A stretch of DNA of 64,000 nt, taken from contig JAFXHF010000020.1 in the NCBI GenBank assembly GCA_017536545.1, positions 56,696 to 120,695 on the forward strand, in the 5' to 3' direction. A program made the translations under genes and the position numbers. This document shows positions 36,883 to 46,178 of this stretch, piece after piece (within the stretch, counting starts at the first letter, position 1; every line of letters begins with the position of its first letter). This DNA is from a bacterium. Lineage in GTDB: Bacteria; Cyanobacteriota; Vampirovibrionia; Gastranaerophilales; Gastranaerophilaceae. Under the pieces are notes generated by a model. That model saw only the letters and a program-made list of their open reading frames with translations, was not told the DNA's origin and made no database searches.

Positions 36883-39800
36883 CTAATATTGTCTTAAACT
36901 TCCAGATTTTGCTGTACGTGAGGTATTCATATATTTACCCCCGCCAAGTGCCATTCTTTGTTCTGGTGTCATTTGTTTTATGATCTTCTTACCAGAAGTA
37001 TATGAAACTTTGTCATTGCGAACTTTTTCAACCTTTTGATCTTTATTTTTACCTAACGCCCAGCGGAAACCACCTGTAAGCGAAATACCGTTTCTGCCGC
37101 CGTTTTGAATCATTGCTTGACCATATGCTGTAAAGTGGTCTTTGATACGTTTTTGTACACCTACACCATATTGTACATATGGTTTAATGCTCATTTCTGG
37201 TAGTTTTACTCCATTTGCTGTGGCATCACTTTCGCCCATCAAGTTCCATACCATACTTACTGATGCGTATGGTTGCCATCCGTTTTTAAGGTTACCAATA
37301 ACTTTTACCCCAGGGGCAAGTTGTAATGCGTGTAGAGGTTTATTATCTATTCTTACACCTGCTGCGTTTGTGTAATCAAATGTATTTACAAAAGTGTAGC
37401 TCATTAGCATACTAGGTTGAAGGATAAGTTTTCCCCCTTTGAATTCAAAGTTATATCCAGTTTTGTTACCAATACCGGAAAGTAGCATTGCAAAGTCTTC
37501 TGAGCCATACATTGTTTGGTTTTGAGCAACGTTAGCTCCAACACTCACGGTTGTTGCGTTGAAGAAGTTACCTTTATACATTGTAACTGTTCCACCGATT
37601 AAGCCACCGTTTTGTGTTGAATCTACTCCAGAGTACCTTTGAGATGCACCGTTGTATCCAATATAACCTGTGATTACTCTATCCCAGCCGTGTTTTAGGG
37701 ATTGCATTTCTGTATCAAAACCAACTAATGTACCATATGTATTGTTATGTACTTTTGGACCATTTTTAAGCCCTACGGTTTCAAATGTTGCATATGGTTT
37801 TACCCATACTGATGCTTCTTCATCACTTGGTTGGTATAATGGTGAAAAACGACCTTTTTCTATAGCATTACCTAGTGCGTATCTGTTTCTGTTCTTCATA
37901 GATAAGCGTTCTAAATACGGGATATTCATAAAGGTATCAGCATTACCAAATGCGTGGTTGAATGTTTGGTTCACTGTACCGATTGCACCTACTGTTGCTG
38001 AGGTTGATCCGCCTAATACTGCTGGGTTAAAGGAAGAACCATTTTGAATTGCACTTCCTGCTCCTCTTGTAAATACAAAGTATCCTTCTTCGCCTGATTT
38101 ATCGTAAGATACGTTATATTTATAAATTGGAGTATAAGCAACTTCACTTACTGTTGTTGTTACATTATCTTTTAGACCTTTTTCTGCGAATAATATTTTT
38201 GTGGTCGGATCCACAGCATCAGATAGCAAATTCATGCCAACAACATTCAAATTACCGCTATGACTGCCATACTCTGAAGCTGTGAACCTGTCCATTGTCT
38301 TATTCGCTAAATCTACATCAACAACCATATTAGTATCTGCAGTTAAATTTAACGAATGAAAATTATAATTATGAACTTGGTTATTGATGGTATTGATAGT
38401 AGTATTACCAATATTAACACTTGAGCCTTTTATATCGTTATACATATAGAATACTGTGTTATTGATATCATCACCTTGGATTTTTACAAGATGTAATCCA
38501 TATCCTTTTGAAGCTATAAATTCAGACTCTGAAGCATAACCAAATGAATTCAAAAATTGTTCTTCTGCAGTATCTCCGTAAATCCCTAGTTCATTTTTTA
38601 CTAAATCTTCGACTGTATTATAACCCATAGCACTAGCAAGGGCTTCTATATTTTCAAAACCTTCTTGTTGAGCTAATTGATCTGGTGTTACACCTTCCAT
38701 AGCTAACATATTTTCAAAAGTTTCCACTGGATCGCCATTGAAACCTTGAGCTGAAACATATTCTTCAAAATTTGATACTCCGTTATCAGAATAAAATTCT
38801 GAAGCAGGACGTCTTGAGCTAACTGTGGTAATATTATCATTCAATAAAAATTTACCACCATTAGCCATATTTAGAGTTAAACTTGCATTATCTAAAAATA
38901 TAGCATTATCGTCCTTAACTCCTGCAGATTCAGTATAATTCCCACTAATTACTGAGGTATAATCGTCTTTTGCAATTATATTTAAATCTTTACTAGACCA
39001 TATAGCACCACCCCGAGCTGTACCAGATTCTGATTTTGCGTAGTTATTTAAAAAACTTGAATTTTCAATAGTGATTGAACCCGAATTATAAATTGCACCG
39101 CCATAACTAGGCGAGCCACCATTAACATAGTTATTTACAAAATCACCTGAGATACTTGTAATAGTCGCATTTGATACATTATAAATCGCACCACCAAAAG
39201 CTGAACTACCAATTGCATTATTACTAATAAAATCACCAGTTATTGAATCAATTGTGGAATTAAAGTTGTAAATTGCACCACCAGAAGCAGATGATGAACC
39301 TTCAAGATAGTTATTAGTAAAATTTGCATTAATTGTACCAATTTTAGCAGATGATGCATTATAAATCGCTCCACCAAACGCATAATGACTTCTTTTTACA
39401 TAATTACCAGTAAATGTTCCTGTTATTGAATCAATTTTAGCAGATGACACATTGGAAATTGCACCGCCATAACTAGGCGAGCCACCATTAACATAGTTCT
39501 TTACAAAATCACCTGAGATACTTGTAATAGTCGCATTTGATACATTATAAATCGCGCCACCAGAAGCTGAACTACCAATTGCACTATTACCAATAAAATC
39601 ACCTGTAATATTTCCTAGTTTATAGTAATAATCATTGTAAATTGCACCCCCATAAACAGATGAACCTTGTGCTGAGTTGCCAATAAAATCAGCTGTTATA
39701 GTGTTAATACTTCTACCATGGTAATAAGTACTAATAGCACCACCTTTAGCACCTTCGCGTGAAGAATTGCCTGTTGTATAAGCTTTGTTTGCAATAAAAT

Positions 39801-40334
39801 CACCAACAATTTTATCTACAGAGCCACAATTAAAGTATATCGCCCCACCATAAGCCGCATCAGAGCCAGATGTACTATTACCAATAAAGTCACCAGTAAC
39901 AGTATAATTAGTTACCTGATCAATTAAAACCGCACCACCATGCCCTCGGTTAGTACCAGAAGAGGTGTTGTTTACAAAATCTGCAGTTAGTTGTTCTTCA
40001 GATGTTGGATTATTTACAGCTGCACCTGCAGCCACATAAGTGTTTGTGATTGACTTATCTATATAGCTATAGACAGAATCATATCGAGTCGTAATGTCCG
40101 CAACCTCAGTTGTTTCAACTAAAGTAGTATTACCTGTTGTAGCATCAGTTTTCCATTTATAATAATTAGCACTATCACCAGTACCATATGTACCTTGAGG
40201 TAACACAACTGTATCATCTGCAATTGCAGGAGCTCCAAATAGTGCACAACCGGCCAATGCTGCAATAGATAAACATTTAAGGGTTACCCCCCCCCGAAAG
40301 CATTATTATTACTTAACTTAAGACTATTTCTCAT
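36883..40334 (-). CDS. Pmp-like autotransporter, frame broken at a G9 tract (phase-OFF)
   Basis: A large outer-membrane autotransporter of about 1150 residues. The passenger has many copies of GGAI followed by F-x-x-N (for example SYGGAIYN, DFIGNS), as in chlamydial Pmp proteins, and predicts a beta-helix. The C-terminal 280 residues form a beta-barrel, followed by a conserved 45-residue tail ending LRQY. The only good start is the ATG at 40334 with a GAGG site. From it the frame reaches nine G (40287-40295) and stops at TAA. The passenger frame is open from about 40302 and would be joined by ten (or seven) G, giving a signal peptide ending AALAGCALFGAPAIA. So the gene is read here as OFF. 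Surface adhesion or immune interaction is inferred. Confidence 0.85.
39095..39236 (-). repeat. 142-base repeat inside the passenger, unit 1
   Basis: It is nearly identical (about six differences) to 39461-39602, offset 366 bases or 122 codons in frame. Recombination between the units would change passenger length by whole repeats. Confidence 0.85.
39461..39602 (-). repeat. 142-base repeat inside the passenger, unit 2
   Basis: The partner of 39095-39236, coding for the same NVSNATITSISGDFV and GGSPSYGGAI segment of the autotransporter. Confidence 0.85.
40287..40295 (-). repeat. Poly-G tract (G9) in the signal-peptide codons
   Basis: Nine consecutive C on the plus strand, that is G9 in the transcript, lie at codons 14-16 after the ATG at 40334. 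It is the longest G/C run noticed in this AT-rich window. Gaining one G joins the start to the passenger frame; eight or nine G give an early stop. Confidence 0.92.
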
Positions 40335-40697
40335 ATCCAACACCTCATGTTTTTGGTCATAGCATACTTGATACGCTATCTCATCATTGAACGACTATAT
40401 TGTTCTTTTGTGAGATCCTGAAACAAGTTCAGGATGACAATATCTTCAATAGCTCTACCTTATGGTATGTATATCGACCATAAAGCAGGGGTTCTTTAAA
40501 TTTTAGGGACCATTTTTTACAAAACTAAATACTATATATCCTCTTAGATATATTATAACAATATTTAATTAATATTTCAACCCTTTATACCTGTTTTAAT
40601 ATTAACTTTTCTTATTAAAAAGTTATTAATAAATAGATTATTTGTCTTTATTGTGTATAATTGTCTTGGATATATTATTAGTGTGAGAAATTCAATT
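40335..40697. other. Divergent regulatory gap between autotransporter and pxpA
   Basis: These 363 bases carry both promoters and no gene. The plus side has TGTGTATAATTG (TATAAT near 40655) before pxpA. A palindrome (40415-40435) lies in the middle. The rest is AT-rich with no other structure that I can see. Confidence 0.5.
40415..40435. repeat. REP-like palindrome
   Basis: ATCCTGAA-acaag-TTCAGGAT forms an 8-bp stem with a 5-base loop and is followed by GACA. A motif of this form, CCTGAAACAAGTTCAGGATGAC, is a common dispersed palindrome in unrelated bacterial genomes such as Rickettsiales and sphingomonads. Only one copy was seen in this window. Confidence 0.6.
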
Positions 40698-41492
40698 ATG
40701 CAAAATGTTTTAGAAAGAAAATCAATTAAAAATATAGATTTTAACTGCGACTTAGCTCAAAGTTTCGGTATCTACAAAAATAGTTCTGAATCAAGACTTC
40801 TTGATTATGTTAGTTCAGTTAACATTGCTTGCGGTTTTCATGCCGGCGACCCTCTAACAATTAAAGAAGCTCTTTTAACAGCAAAAGAAAAAAATATTGT
40901 TGTAGGTGCTCATATTGGTTTTGATGATATCCAAGGTTTTGGATACCGCCCAATGGTACTTGACAATGAAGAACTTGAAGCTCTTGTTATGTACCAAGTT
41001 GGTGCGATTATGACATTTGCAAAAGCATACAATATGGAGATTGAACACGTTAGACCTCACGGTGCTATGTATCGCCAAGCAGCTGAAGATATTGAAGTTT
41101 CCAGAACCATTGCTAAAGCCATCAAAAAATGCTCTCAATGGCTTGTTTACTACGGTGCTACTGGTGAAAACTTAGCTCAAGTTGGCGAAGAAGAATCTAT
41201 CCAAGTTGCTCACGAAGTACACTTAGAAAAAATTTATGACGAAAATGGAAATATCGATTTCTCAGCTAGAGATTTGGAAAATACTCAAGTAGCTATCCAA
41301 AGGCTTAAAGATTTATTACACAATTCTCAAGTTACAAATAATGCTGGCGGTAAAACAATTGTTAGAGCGGATTCAATCCACTTCTCTAACAAATTATCTA
41401 ACGCTAAGGATTTAATCGTTCAAGCTAGAGAAATCACTGAACCTTTACCATTTAATTACAGAAATGCCCTAAAATCAGGCTGGGTTAACTAG
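40698..41492 (+). CDS. pxpA: 5-oxoprolinase subunit A (LamB/YcsF family)
   Basis: A 264-residue PxpA from the ATG at 40698. It has DFNCDLAQSFGIY at the start (usually DLNCDLGE), then VNIACGFHAGDP, VGAHIGFDD and VRPHGAMY, the family metal and substrate signatures. PxpA works with PxpB and PxpC to open 5-oxoproline to glutamate, but neither partner gene is adjacent. The frame extends upstream to a TTG at 40653 that overlaps the promoter; GAGAA before the ATG supports the shorter start. The L-A-Q in place of L-G-E is a mild deviation. Confidence 0.85.
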   Translation: MQNVLERKSIKNIDFNCDLAQSFGIYKNSSESRLLDYVSSVNIACGFHAGDPLTIKEALLTAKEKNIVVGAHIGFDDIQGFGYRPMVLDNEELEALVMYQVGAIMTFAKAYNMEIEHVRPHGAMYRQAAEDIEVSRTIAKAIKKCSQWLVYYGATGENLAQVGEEESIQVAHEVHLEKIYDENGNIDFSARDLENTQVAIQRLKDLLHNSQVTNNAGGKTIVRADSIHFSNKLSNAKDLIVQAREITEPLPFNYRNALKSGWVN

Positions 41493-41515
41493 TATAGTTT
41501 TCAAAAAGGATATGT

Positions 41516-42832
41516 ATGATAAAGAAAATAAAAATACCTAAACAAGCAGGCTGGTTAATCCCAGGATTACAAGTTAAAAGATGGTTCGCTATGATTTTTG
41601 GCGGAACCGTTCTAATGACTATTGGAATTTTAATCTTAGTAGACTTACAACCAATCTATAATATTATGCAATTTATTAGTAAAATTGCCACAAAGATTTC
41701 AACAGAATGGCTTGCATTTGGTATTGTTATGTTTGGTGCCGCAATATTTTTTAAAGGTTGGCAGAAAACAAACCTTTCAATCTTAGGTATCGACCAAAAT
41801 AGAAACAATGACGTTTTATTAGAAACCTTGTACAGAAGAAGAAAACTTAACAGAGGACCACGTACAGTTGCTATCGGTGGCGGTACTGGTTTATCTATGC
41901 TTTTAAGCGGTGCTAAAAATATTACAAATAACCTAACTGCTATTGTTTCAGTAGGGGACGATGGTGGAAGTTCTGGAAGATTAAGAGAATCTATGGGTAT
42001 TTTACCTCCTGGAGATATTAGACACTGTATTACAGCACTAGCTGATGACGAAGATTTAGTAAACAAACTATTCAAATATAGATTTGACAATGGCGAAGGT
42101 TTAGAAGGTCATAGCTTTGGTAACCTATTCTTAACTGCCCTATGTAATATCACAGGAAGTATGGTGACTGCTGTAAAAGAATCATCTAACGTTTTATCTA
42201 TCAGGGGACGTGTTCTTCCTGCAACACTTGATGATATGAAGTTAGCTGCAGAAATGGAAGATGGCAGAATTATTCACGGTGAATCAACTATCCCAGAAGC
42301 TGGTGGAAGAATTAAACGCCTATTCACTGTACCTAAAAACTGTGAAGCACTTCCAGAATGTATTCAAGCTATCCGAAATGCTGAATTAATCATCCTAGGC
42401 CCTGGAAGTTTATACACAAGCGTTATACCTAACCTTTTAATCAAAGAAATCGCTCAAGAAATTGTTAAATCAAAAGCTAAAAAGATTTATATCTGTAACA
42501 TTATGACTCAACCTGGGGAAACTGATAACTATAAGGTTTCTGACCATATCAAAGCTTTAATGGATCACGCAGGTTCAGATAAAATTGTTGATGCTGTTTT
42601 AGTAAATGATTATCTACCAGACAAACTTGCTGACAACTACGTAAAACAAGGTTCTTACCCTGTTCAACTAGATGTATCCGAAGTTAAAAAGCTTGGAGTA
42701 AGAATTTTTGCTAAGAAACTTATCCAAGATAGCAAAGAAGGTTTAGTTCGCCACAGTTCATACAGAGTTGCTCGTGCTGTATATTATTGGTTTAAAAGAG
42801 AGCAAAAAAAATCTTCAGGGTTTTTTAAATAA
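41516..42832 (+). CDS. YvcK/CofD-like gluconeogenesis factor with membrane anchor
   Basis: A 438-residue YvcK (UPF0052, CofD-like fold). Two N-terminal hydrophobic segments (about residues 23-45 and 64-82) precede the enzyme-like domain, which shows VAIGGGTGLSMLL, VSVGDDGGSSGRLRE, LPPGDIRHCI, ILGPGSLYTSVIPNL and CNIMTQPGETD. YvcK proteins bind UDP-sugars and affect cell wall precursor flow. The membrane-anchored layout is, as I recall, also found in cyanobacteria. It follows pxpA by 23 bases, with an AAAGGAT site. Confidence 0.93.
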   Translation: MIKKIKIPKQAGWLIPGLQVKRWFAMIFGGTVLMTIGILILVDLQPIYNIMQFISKIATKISTEWLAFGIVMFGAAIFFKGWQKTNLSILGIDQNRNNDVLLETLYRRRKLNRGPRTVAIGGGTGLSMLLSGAKNITNNLTAIVSVGDDGGSSGRLRESMGILPPGDIRHCITALADDEDLVNKLFKYRFDNGEGLEGHSFGNLFLTALCNITGSMVTAVKESSNVLSIRGRVLPATLDDMKLAAEMEDGRIIHGESTIPEAGGRIKRLFTVPKNCEALPECIQAIRNAELIILGPGSLYTSVIPNLLIKEIAQEIVKSKAKKIYICNIMTQPGETDNYKVSDHIKALMDHAGSDKIVDAVLVNDYLPDKLADNYVKQGSYPVQLDVSEVKKLGVRIFAKKLIQDSKEGLVRHSSYRVARAVYYWFKREQKKSSGFFK

Positions 42833-42853
42833 AAAAATTAAAGGATTTACACT

Positions 42854-43654
42854 ATGGCAAAAAAAGTTACAGTGAAAACTCTAACAAACTTAAAAGCAAC
42901 AGGTGAAAAATTTTCAGCCCTTACTGCGTATGACTATTCAACAGCAAAATACATCGATGAAGCAGGAGTGGATTTAATCCTAGTTGGTGATAGCCTAGCA
43001 ATGGTAGCGTTGGGGTACGAAAACACAAACTCAATTGGAGTAGAAGAAATGGCAATTTTTACCAAAGCTGTTGCTAAAGGAGTTTCAAGAGCAATGGTTG
43101 TAACTGATATGCCGTTTATGAGTTATACAATTGATATACCAAGTGCTTTAACAAATATCGGTAATATGGTTAAACTTGGAGCAAACGCTGTAAAACTTGA
43201 GGGTTGCAATGATTATATGCTAGAACTTATAAAACGTTGTACTCAAATGGGCGTTCCTGTAATGGGGCATATAGGTTTTACCCCTCAATCAATGAACACT
43301 ATTGGTGGATATTTAATTCAAGGCAAAACCGAAGATGCCGTACAAGAAATTATTGAACAAGCTAAAAAACTTGAACAAGCTGGAGCATTTTCAGTTGTTC
43401 TAGAAATGGTTCCAGAAGAATGTGGAAAACTTGTCACTGAAGCCATAAACATTCCAACGATTTCTTGTGGTGCTGGTAGATATTGCGATGCTCAAATTTT
43501 AGTTTGCGATGATATTTTCGGTAAATATTCTGAATTCAAACCAAAATTTGCAAGAAAATATGGTGATATGAAAAGTTTAATCTTAGATTGTGCAAAACAA
43601 TATGACCAAGATGTAAAAACTGGGAAATTCCCATCAGAAAACGAAATCTTTTAA
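42854..43654 (+). CDS. panB: 3-methyl-2-oxobutanoate hydroxymethyltransferase
   Basis: A 266-residue PanB, the first enzyme of pantothenate synthesis, which adds a hydroxymethyl group to ketoisovalerate. It shows SALTAYDYSTAKYIDEAG, VDLILVGDSLAMV, VKLEGC, MGHIGFTPQS, and VLEMVPEE. It follows the YvcK gene by 21 bases. panC lies downstream after one intervening unknown gene. Confidence 0.97.
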   Translation: MAKKVTVKTLTNLKATGEKFSALTAYDYSTAKYIDEAGVDLILVGDSLAMVALGYENTNSIGVEEMAIFTKAVAKGVSRAMVVTDMPFMSYTIDIPSALTNIGNMVKLGANAVKLEGCNDYMLELIKRCTQMGVPVMGHIGFTPQSMNTIGGYLIQGKTEDAVQEIIEQAKKLEQAGAFSVVLEMVPEECGKLVTEAINIPTISCGAGRYCDAQILVCDDIFGKYSEFKPKFARKYGDMKSLILDCAKQYDQDVKTGKFPSENEIF

Positions 43655-43692
43655 CCAGACATTAATTTAATCAAAACAAAAAGGGGTATTAT

Positions 43693-44205
43693 ATGCTAAG
43701 TCGTATAGATAATATTAGTTTCACATCCAAAATCGTAAAAGACAAATATTTTAATGAAGCACTTAAAGAAGCTAGAAAAGATTCTAAAACATCTAACGGA
43801 CAAGATAGAACTAACAAATTTATCAATGCAATTCGATACATTGAAAACGATGGCTTAAACGATTACTATTCTATTAAAATGATGGATAGAACAAATAGCA
43901 ACTGTCACTTATTAAGAAATGGAATTCCAGTAGAGTCTGCTTTTGCGAGCTCAACTGGTCGTTGCGTGATGATGGTTTATTCAGACTATGTTGGGAAAAA
44001 CTTAGGTATAGAAATCACAACCCCTTCAGTTCCATCTATGATATATAGAGACAGCCTTAAAAATGCACACGCTCGTTTAGATAAAGTTCAAGAAGAAACA
44101 GATAAAACTCGGAAGGAACTTCAACAGCTTGATAAAGAGGTAATTACTCCTCAAATAGCTGAAGACTTGAATACAGCATTAAACGAGTTTGATATATATA
44201 TTTAA
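43693..44205 (+). CDS. Unknown small protein between panB and panC
   Basis: A 170-residue soluble protein, not recognised. The N-terminus MLSRIDNISFTSK carries the SFT peptide at residues 9-11, as in several unrelated proteins here. The middle reads YYSIKMMDRTNSNCHLL. The C-terminal 50 residues look like a coiled coil (LDKVQEETDKTRKELQQLDK). An AGGGG site precedes the ATG and a clear terminator follows, so it ends the transcript begun by panB or earlier genes. No link to pantothenate is visible other than position. Confidence 0.75.
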   Translation: MLSRIDNISFTSKIVKDKYFNEALKEARKDSKTSNGQDRTNKFINAIRYIENDGLNDYYSIKMMDRTNSNCHLLRNGIPVESAFASSTGRCVMMVYSDYVGKNLGIEITTPSVPSMIYRDSLKNAHARLDKVQEETDKTRKELQQLDKEVITPQIAEDLNTALNEFDIYI

Positions 44206-44212
44206 GAAGAAA

Positions 44213-44239
44213 AAGTCAACCATAACGGTTGACTTTTTT
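44213..44239 (+). terminator. Terminator after the 170-aa gene
   Basis: AAGTCAACC (44213-44221) and GGTTGACTT (44227-44235) form a 9-bp stem ending in six T. Confidence 0.92.
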
Positions 44240-44272
44240 GTAGTATAATTAAATCAAAGAAGGGATATAATT

Positions 44273-45127
44273 ATGCTATTACATACAATCAAAGAAGTTA
44301 GAGAACAAGTAAAACAATGGAGAAAAGAGGGTTTGACAGTTGGTTTAGTTCCAACAATGGGTGCTTTGCACGAAGGGCATTTAAGCCTTATAAAAAAAGC
44401 AGTATCTCAATGCGATAAAGTTGTGGTTTCTGTCTTTGTTAACCCAATCCAATTTTGCCCAGGTGAAGATTTAGACAAATATCCAAGAACTCTAGAAGCT
44501 GATACTAAACTTTGCGAAGATGCTGGGGTTAGTATTGTATTTGCACCATCTCCAGCAGAGATGTATGGTGAACGAGAAATGAGAACAAATGATTTTCTAA
44601 CTTATGTTATCCCACCATTTTTCCACGTTCATAAACTTTGTGGAAAATCTAGAGTAGGTCACTTTGATGGAGTTTGTACAGTAGTAAACAAATTATTCAA
44701 TATCGTACAAGCTGATAAAGCTTACTTTGGAGAAAAAGATGCTCAACAATTATCAATTATTAGAAAAATGGTTGAGGACTTAAATATTCCAATAGAGATT
44801 ATCCCTTGCCCTATTATTAGAGAAGAATCTGGACTTGCTCTAAGCTCACGTAACAAATACCTTTCAGCAGAAGATAAAATTCACGCTCTAGCTTTGTATC
44901 AAATACTGAACAACATCAAACTTTGCTACAAAAAAGGTGTAACCGATGTTCAAGCTCTAAAAGAAACTGCCATATTTATCCTAAACGAACATCACGATTT
45001 AGAATATTTAGAATTTTTGGACGATAAAGATCTAGAAGAAGTAACCGACGCAAACGACAATACGCGTGTATTTATAGCGTGCAAAGTTGGTGGAGTACGT
45101 CTAATAGATAATATGCTTTTAGGATAA
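44273..45127 (+). CDS. panC: Pantoate--beta-alanine ligase
   Basis: A 284-residue PanC that joins pantoate and beta-alanine with ATP. It has PTMGALHEGHLSLI (the HxGH nucleotidyl transferase motif), FVNPIQFCPGEDLDKYPR, GHFDGVCTVVNKLF, FGEKDAQQL and ALSSRNKYLS. A TATAAT-like box and an AAGAAGGG ribosome site precede it and an upstream terminator isolates it, so it has its own promoter. panD is not in this window. Confidence 0.97.
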   Translation: MLLHTIKEVREQVKQWRKEGLTVGLVPTMGALHEGHLSLIKKAVSQCDKVVVSVFVNPIQFCPGEDLDKYPRTLEADTKLCEDAGVSIVFAPSPAEMYGEREMRTNDFLTYVIPPFFHVHKLCGKSRVGHFDGVCTVVNKLFNIVQADKAYFGEKDAQQLSIIRKMVEDLNIPIEIIPCPIIREESGLALSSRNKYLSAEDKIHALALYQILNNIKLCYKKGVTDVQALKETAIFILNEHHDLEYLEFLDDKDLEEVTDANDNTRVFIACKVGGVRLIDNMLLG

Positions 45128-45158
45128 TAAACCAAAAATTGTATAGCAATTAATGAAC

Positions 45159-45183
45159 AATCGTTTTTAAGTACGATTTTATT
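45159..45183 (+). terminator. Weak terminator after panC
   Basis: AATCGT (45159-45164) and ACGATT (45173-45178) form a short stem followed by TTATTT. Confidence 0.45.
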
Positions 45184-45236
45184 TCCTTGCGAAAATTTCA
45201 TTAAATATTTGACACTAAAAAATCATCCATGCGGCC

Positions 45237-45259
45237 AGAGCATGATTTAGAGCATGATT
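45237..45259 (+). repeat. Tandem 11-mer, possible operator
   Basis: AGAGCATGATT occurs at 45237-45247 and 45249-45259, a period of 12 bases, about 150 bases upstream of the response regulator. Tandem sites about one helical turn apart are typical of regulator binding. Confidence 0.4.
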
Positions 45260-45300
45260 GAGGGATTTTCTACATCTTTAGATTTAGATAAATCCTTCAA
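45258..45300 (+). promoter_or_regulatory. Hairpin in the response-regulator upstream region
   Basis: TTGAGGGATTT (45258-45268) pairs with AAATCCTTCAA (45290-45300) with one G-U. There is no T-tract. It may act in the leader or be part of the operator region. Confidence 0.4.
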
Positions 45301-45407
45301 TCCTAATCTACAAAATAATCAACCACTCCATGGATTTAAAAACCATATAAACGGATTAGTATATAAAGTGTAGAGAGCAAATTAACAAAACCGTGGGGGA
45401 AATAAAG

Positions 45408-46109
45408 ATGAGAGATTTTAACAAAAAATTGAGAGTAGTATTAATCGATGATAATGCTAATCACTTAAGAGGTATTAAAGAATTAATTAACATCGAAAGC
45501 AGCTACGATGTAGTTGGAACTACAACAAGTGCTAACTTAGGTATCAATTTAGTTAAAAAATATCATCCAGATATCGTTTTAATGGATATCAATATGCCAG
45601 AAAAAGATGGTTTACAAACTATCGAAGCAATTGCTAAATTAGGTTTATCAACTAAAGTTATCGCATTGAGTGGCTACGATGATTCAGATTTAATTTACAG
45701 AGCTATGAAATTAGGTGCTAGAGGTTACGTTTTAAAAACTATGGCTTCAGTAAAACTTATCAACGCAATTGAAGAAGTTGCATCTGGCAAAATTTATTTA
45801 CCATCAGTATTAACAACAAGATTTTTCGAATACTTCCAATCAACAGCTATCGAAGAAACAAAAGCTGCAGAAGGCGAAAATCTACTTACAAGCTTAACAT
45901 CAAGAGAAAATGAAGTTCTTGAACTTTTAACCGAAGGTATTAACTACAAGAGTATTGCAGGAAAGCTAATTATCTCTGAAACTACAGTTAAAACTCACGT
46001 AAACAACATTTTCCAAAAATTACAAGTAAACGACAGAACAAACGCTGTATTATATGCTCTAAGCCACGGTTTTAAAACTACAAAATCTGCAGCGATGACA
46101 ACTGTATAA
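45408..46109 (+). CDS. NarL/FixJ-family response regulator
   Basis: A 233-residue two-domain regulator. The receiver domain has acidic residues in IDDNANH, the phosphate-accepting Asp in DIVLMDINMPEKDG, and the Lys in YVLKTM. A C-terminal LuxR-type helix-turn-helix follows (LTSRENEVLELLTEG, ISETTVKTHVNNIFQKL). It starts at ATG 45408 with GGGGGAAA upstream; an earlier GTG in frame adds five residues. A histidine kinase gene follows after a terminator, suggesting a two-component pair. Tandem repeats upstream may be its operator. Confidence 0.94.
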   Translation: MRDFNKKLRVVLIDDNANHLRGIKELINIESSYDVVGTTTSANLGINLVKKYHPDIVLMDINMPEKDGLQTIEAIAKLGLSTKVIALSGYDDSDLIYRAMKLGARGYVLKTMASVKLINAIEEVASGKIYLPSVLTTRFFEYFQSTAIEETKAAEGENLLTSLTSRENEVLELLTEGINYKSIAGKLIISETTVKTHVNNIFQKLQVNDRTNAVLYALSHGFKTTKSAAMTTV

Positions 46110-46129
46110 AAAATTCTGACACGTATAAA

Positions 46130-46168
46130 AAAGGGTTCCGCTGAGTTTTAGCAGAGCCCTTTATTTTT
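46130..46168 (+). terminator. Terminator between response regulator and kinase
   Basis: AAAGGG...CCCTTT with an inner GCT/AGC or CTG/CAG stem is followed by ATTTTT. It overlaps the kinase ribosome-site region and may lower kinase expression rather than stop it. Confidence 0.75.
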
Positions 46169-46178
46169 AGGAGTTATA

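Noticed and set aside
40287..40295. The G9 frame break as simple pseudogene decay
   Set aside because: The remaining 1124 codons are open and well kept and a single-base change restores a perfect signal peptide. An assembly error of tract length remains possible and is listed as a test.
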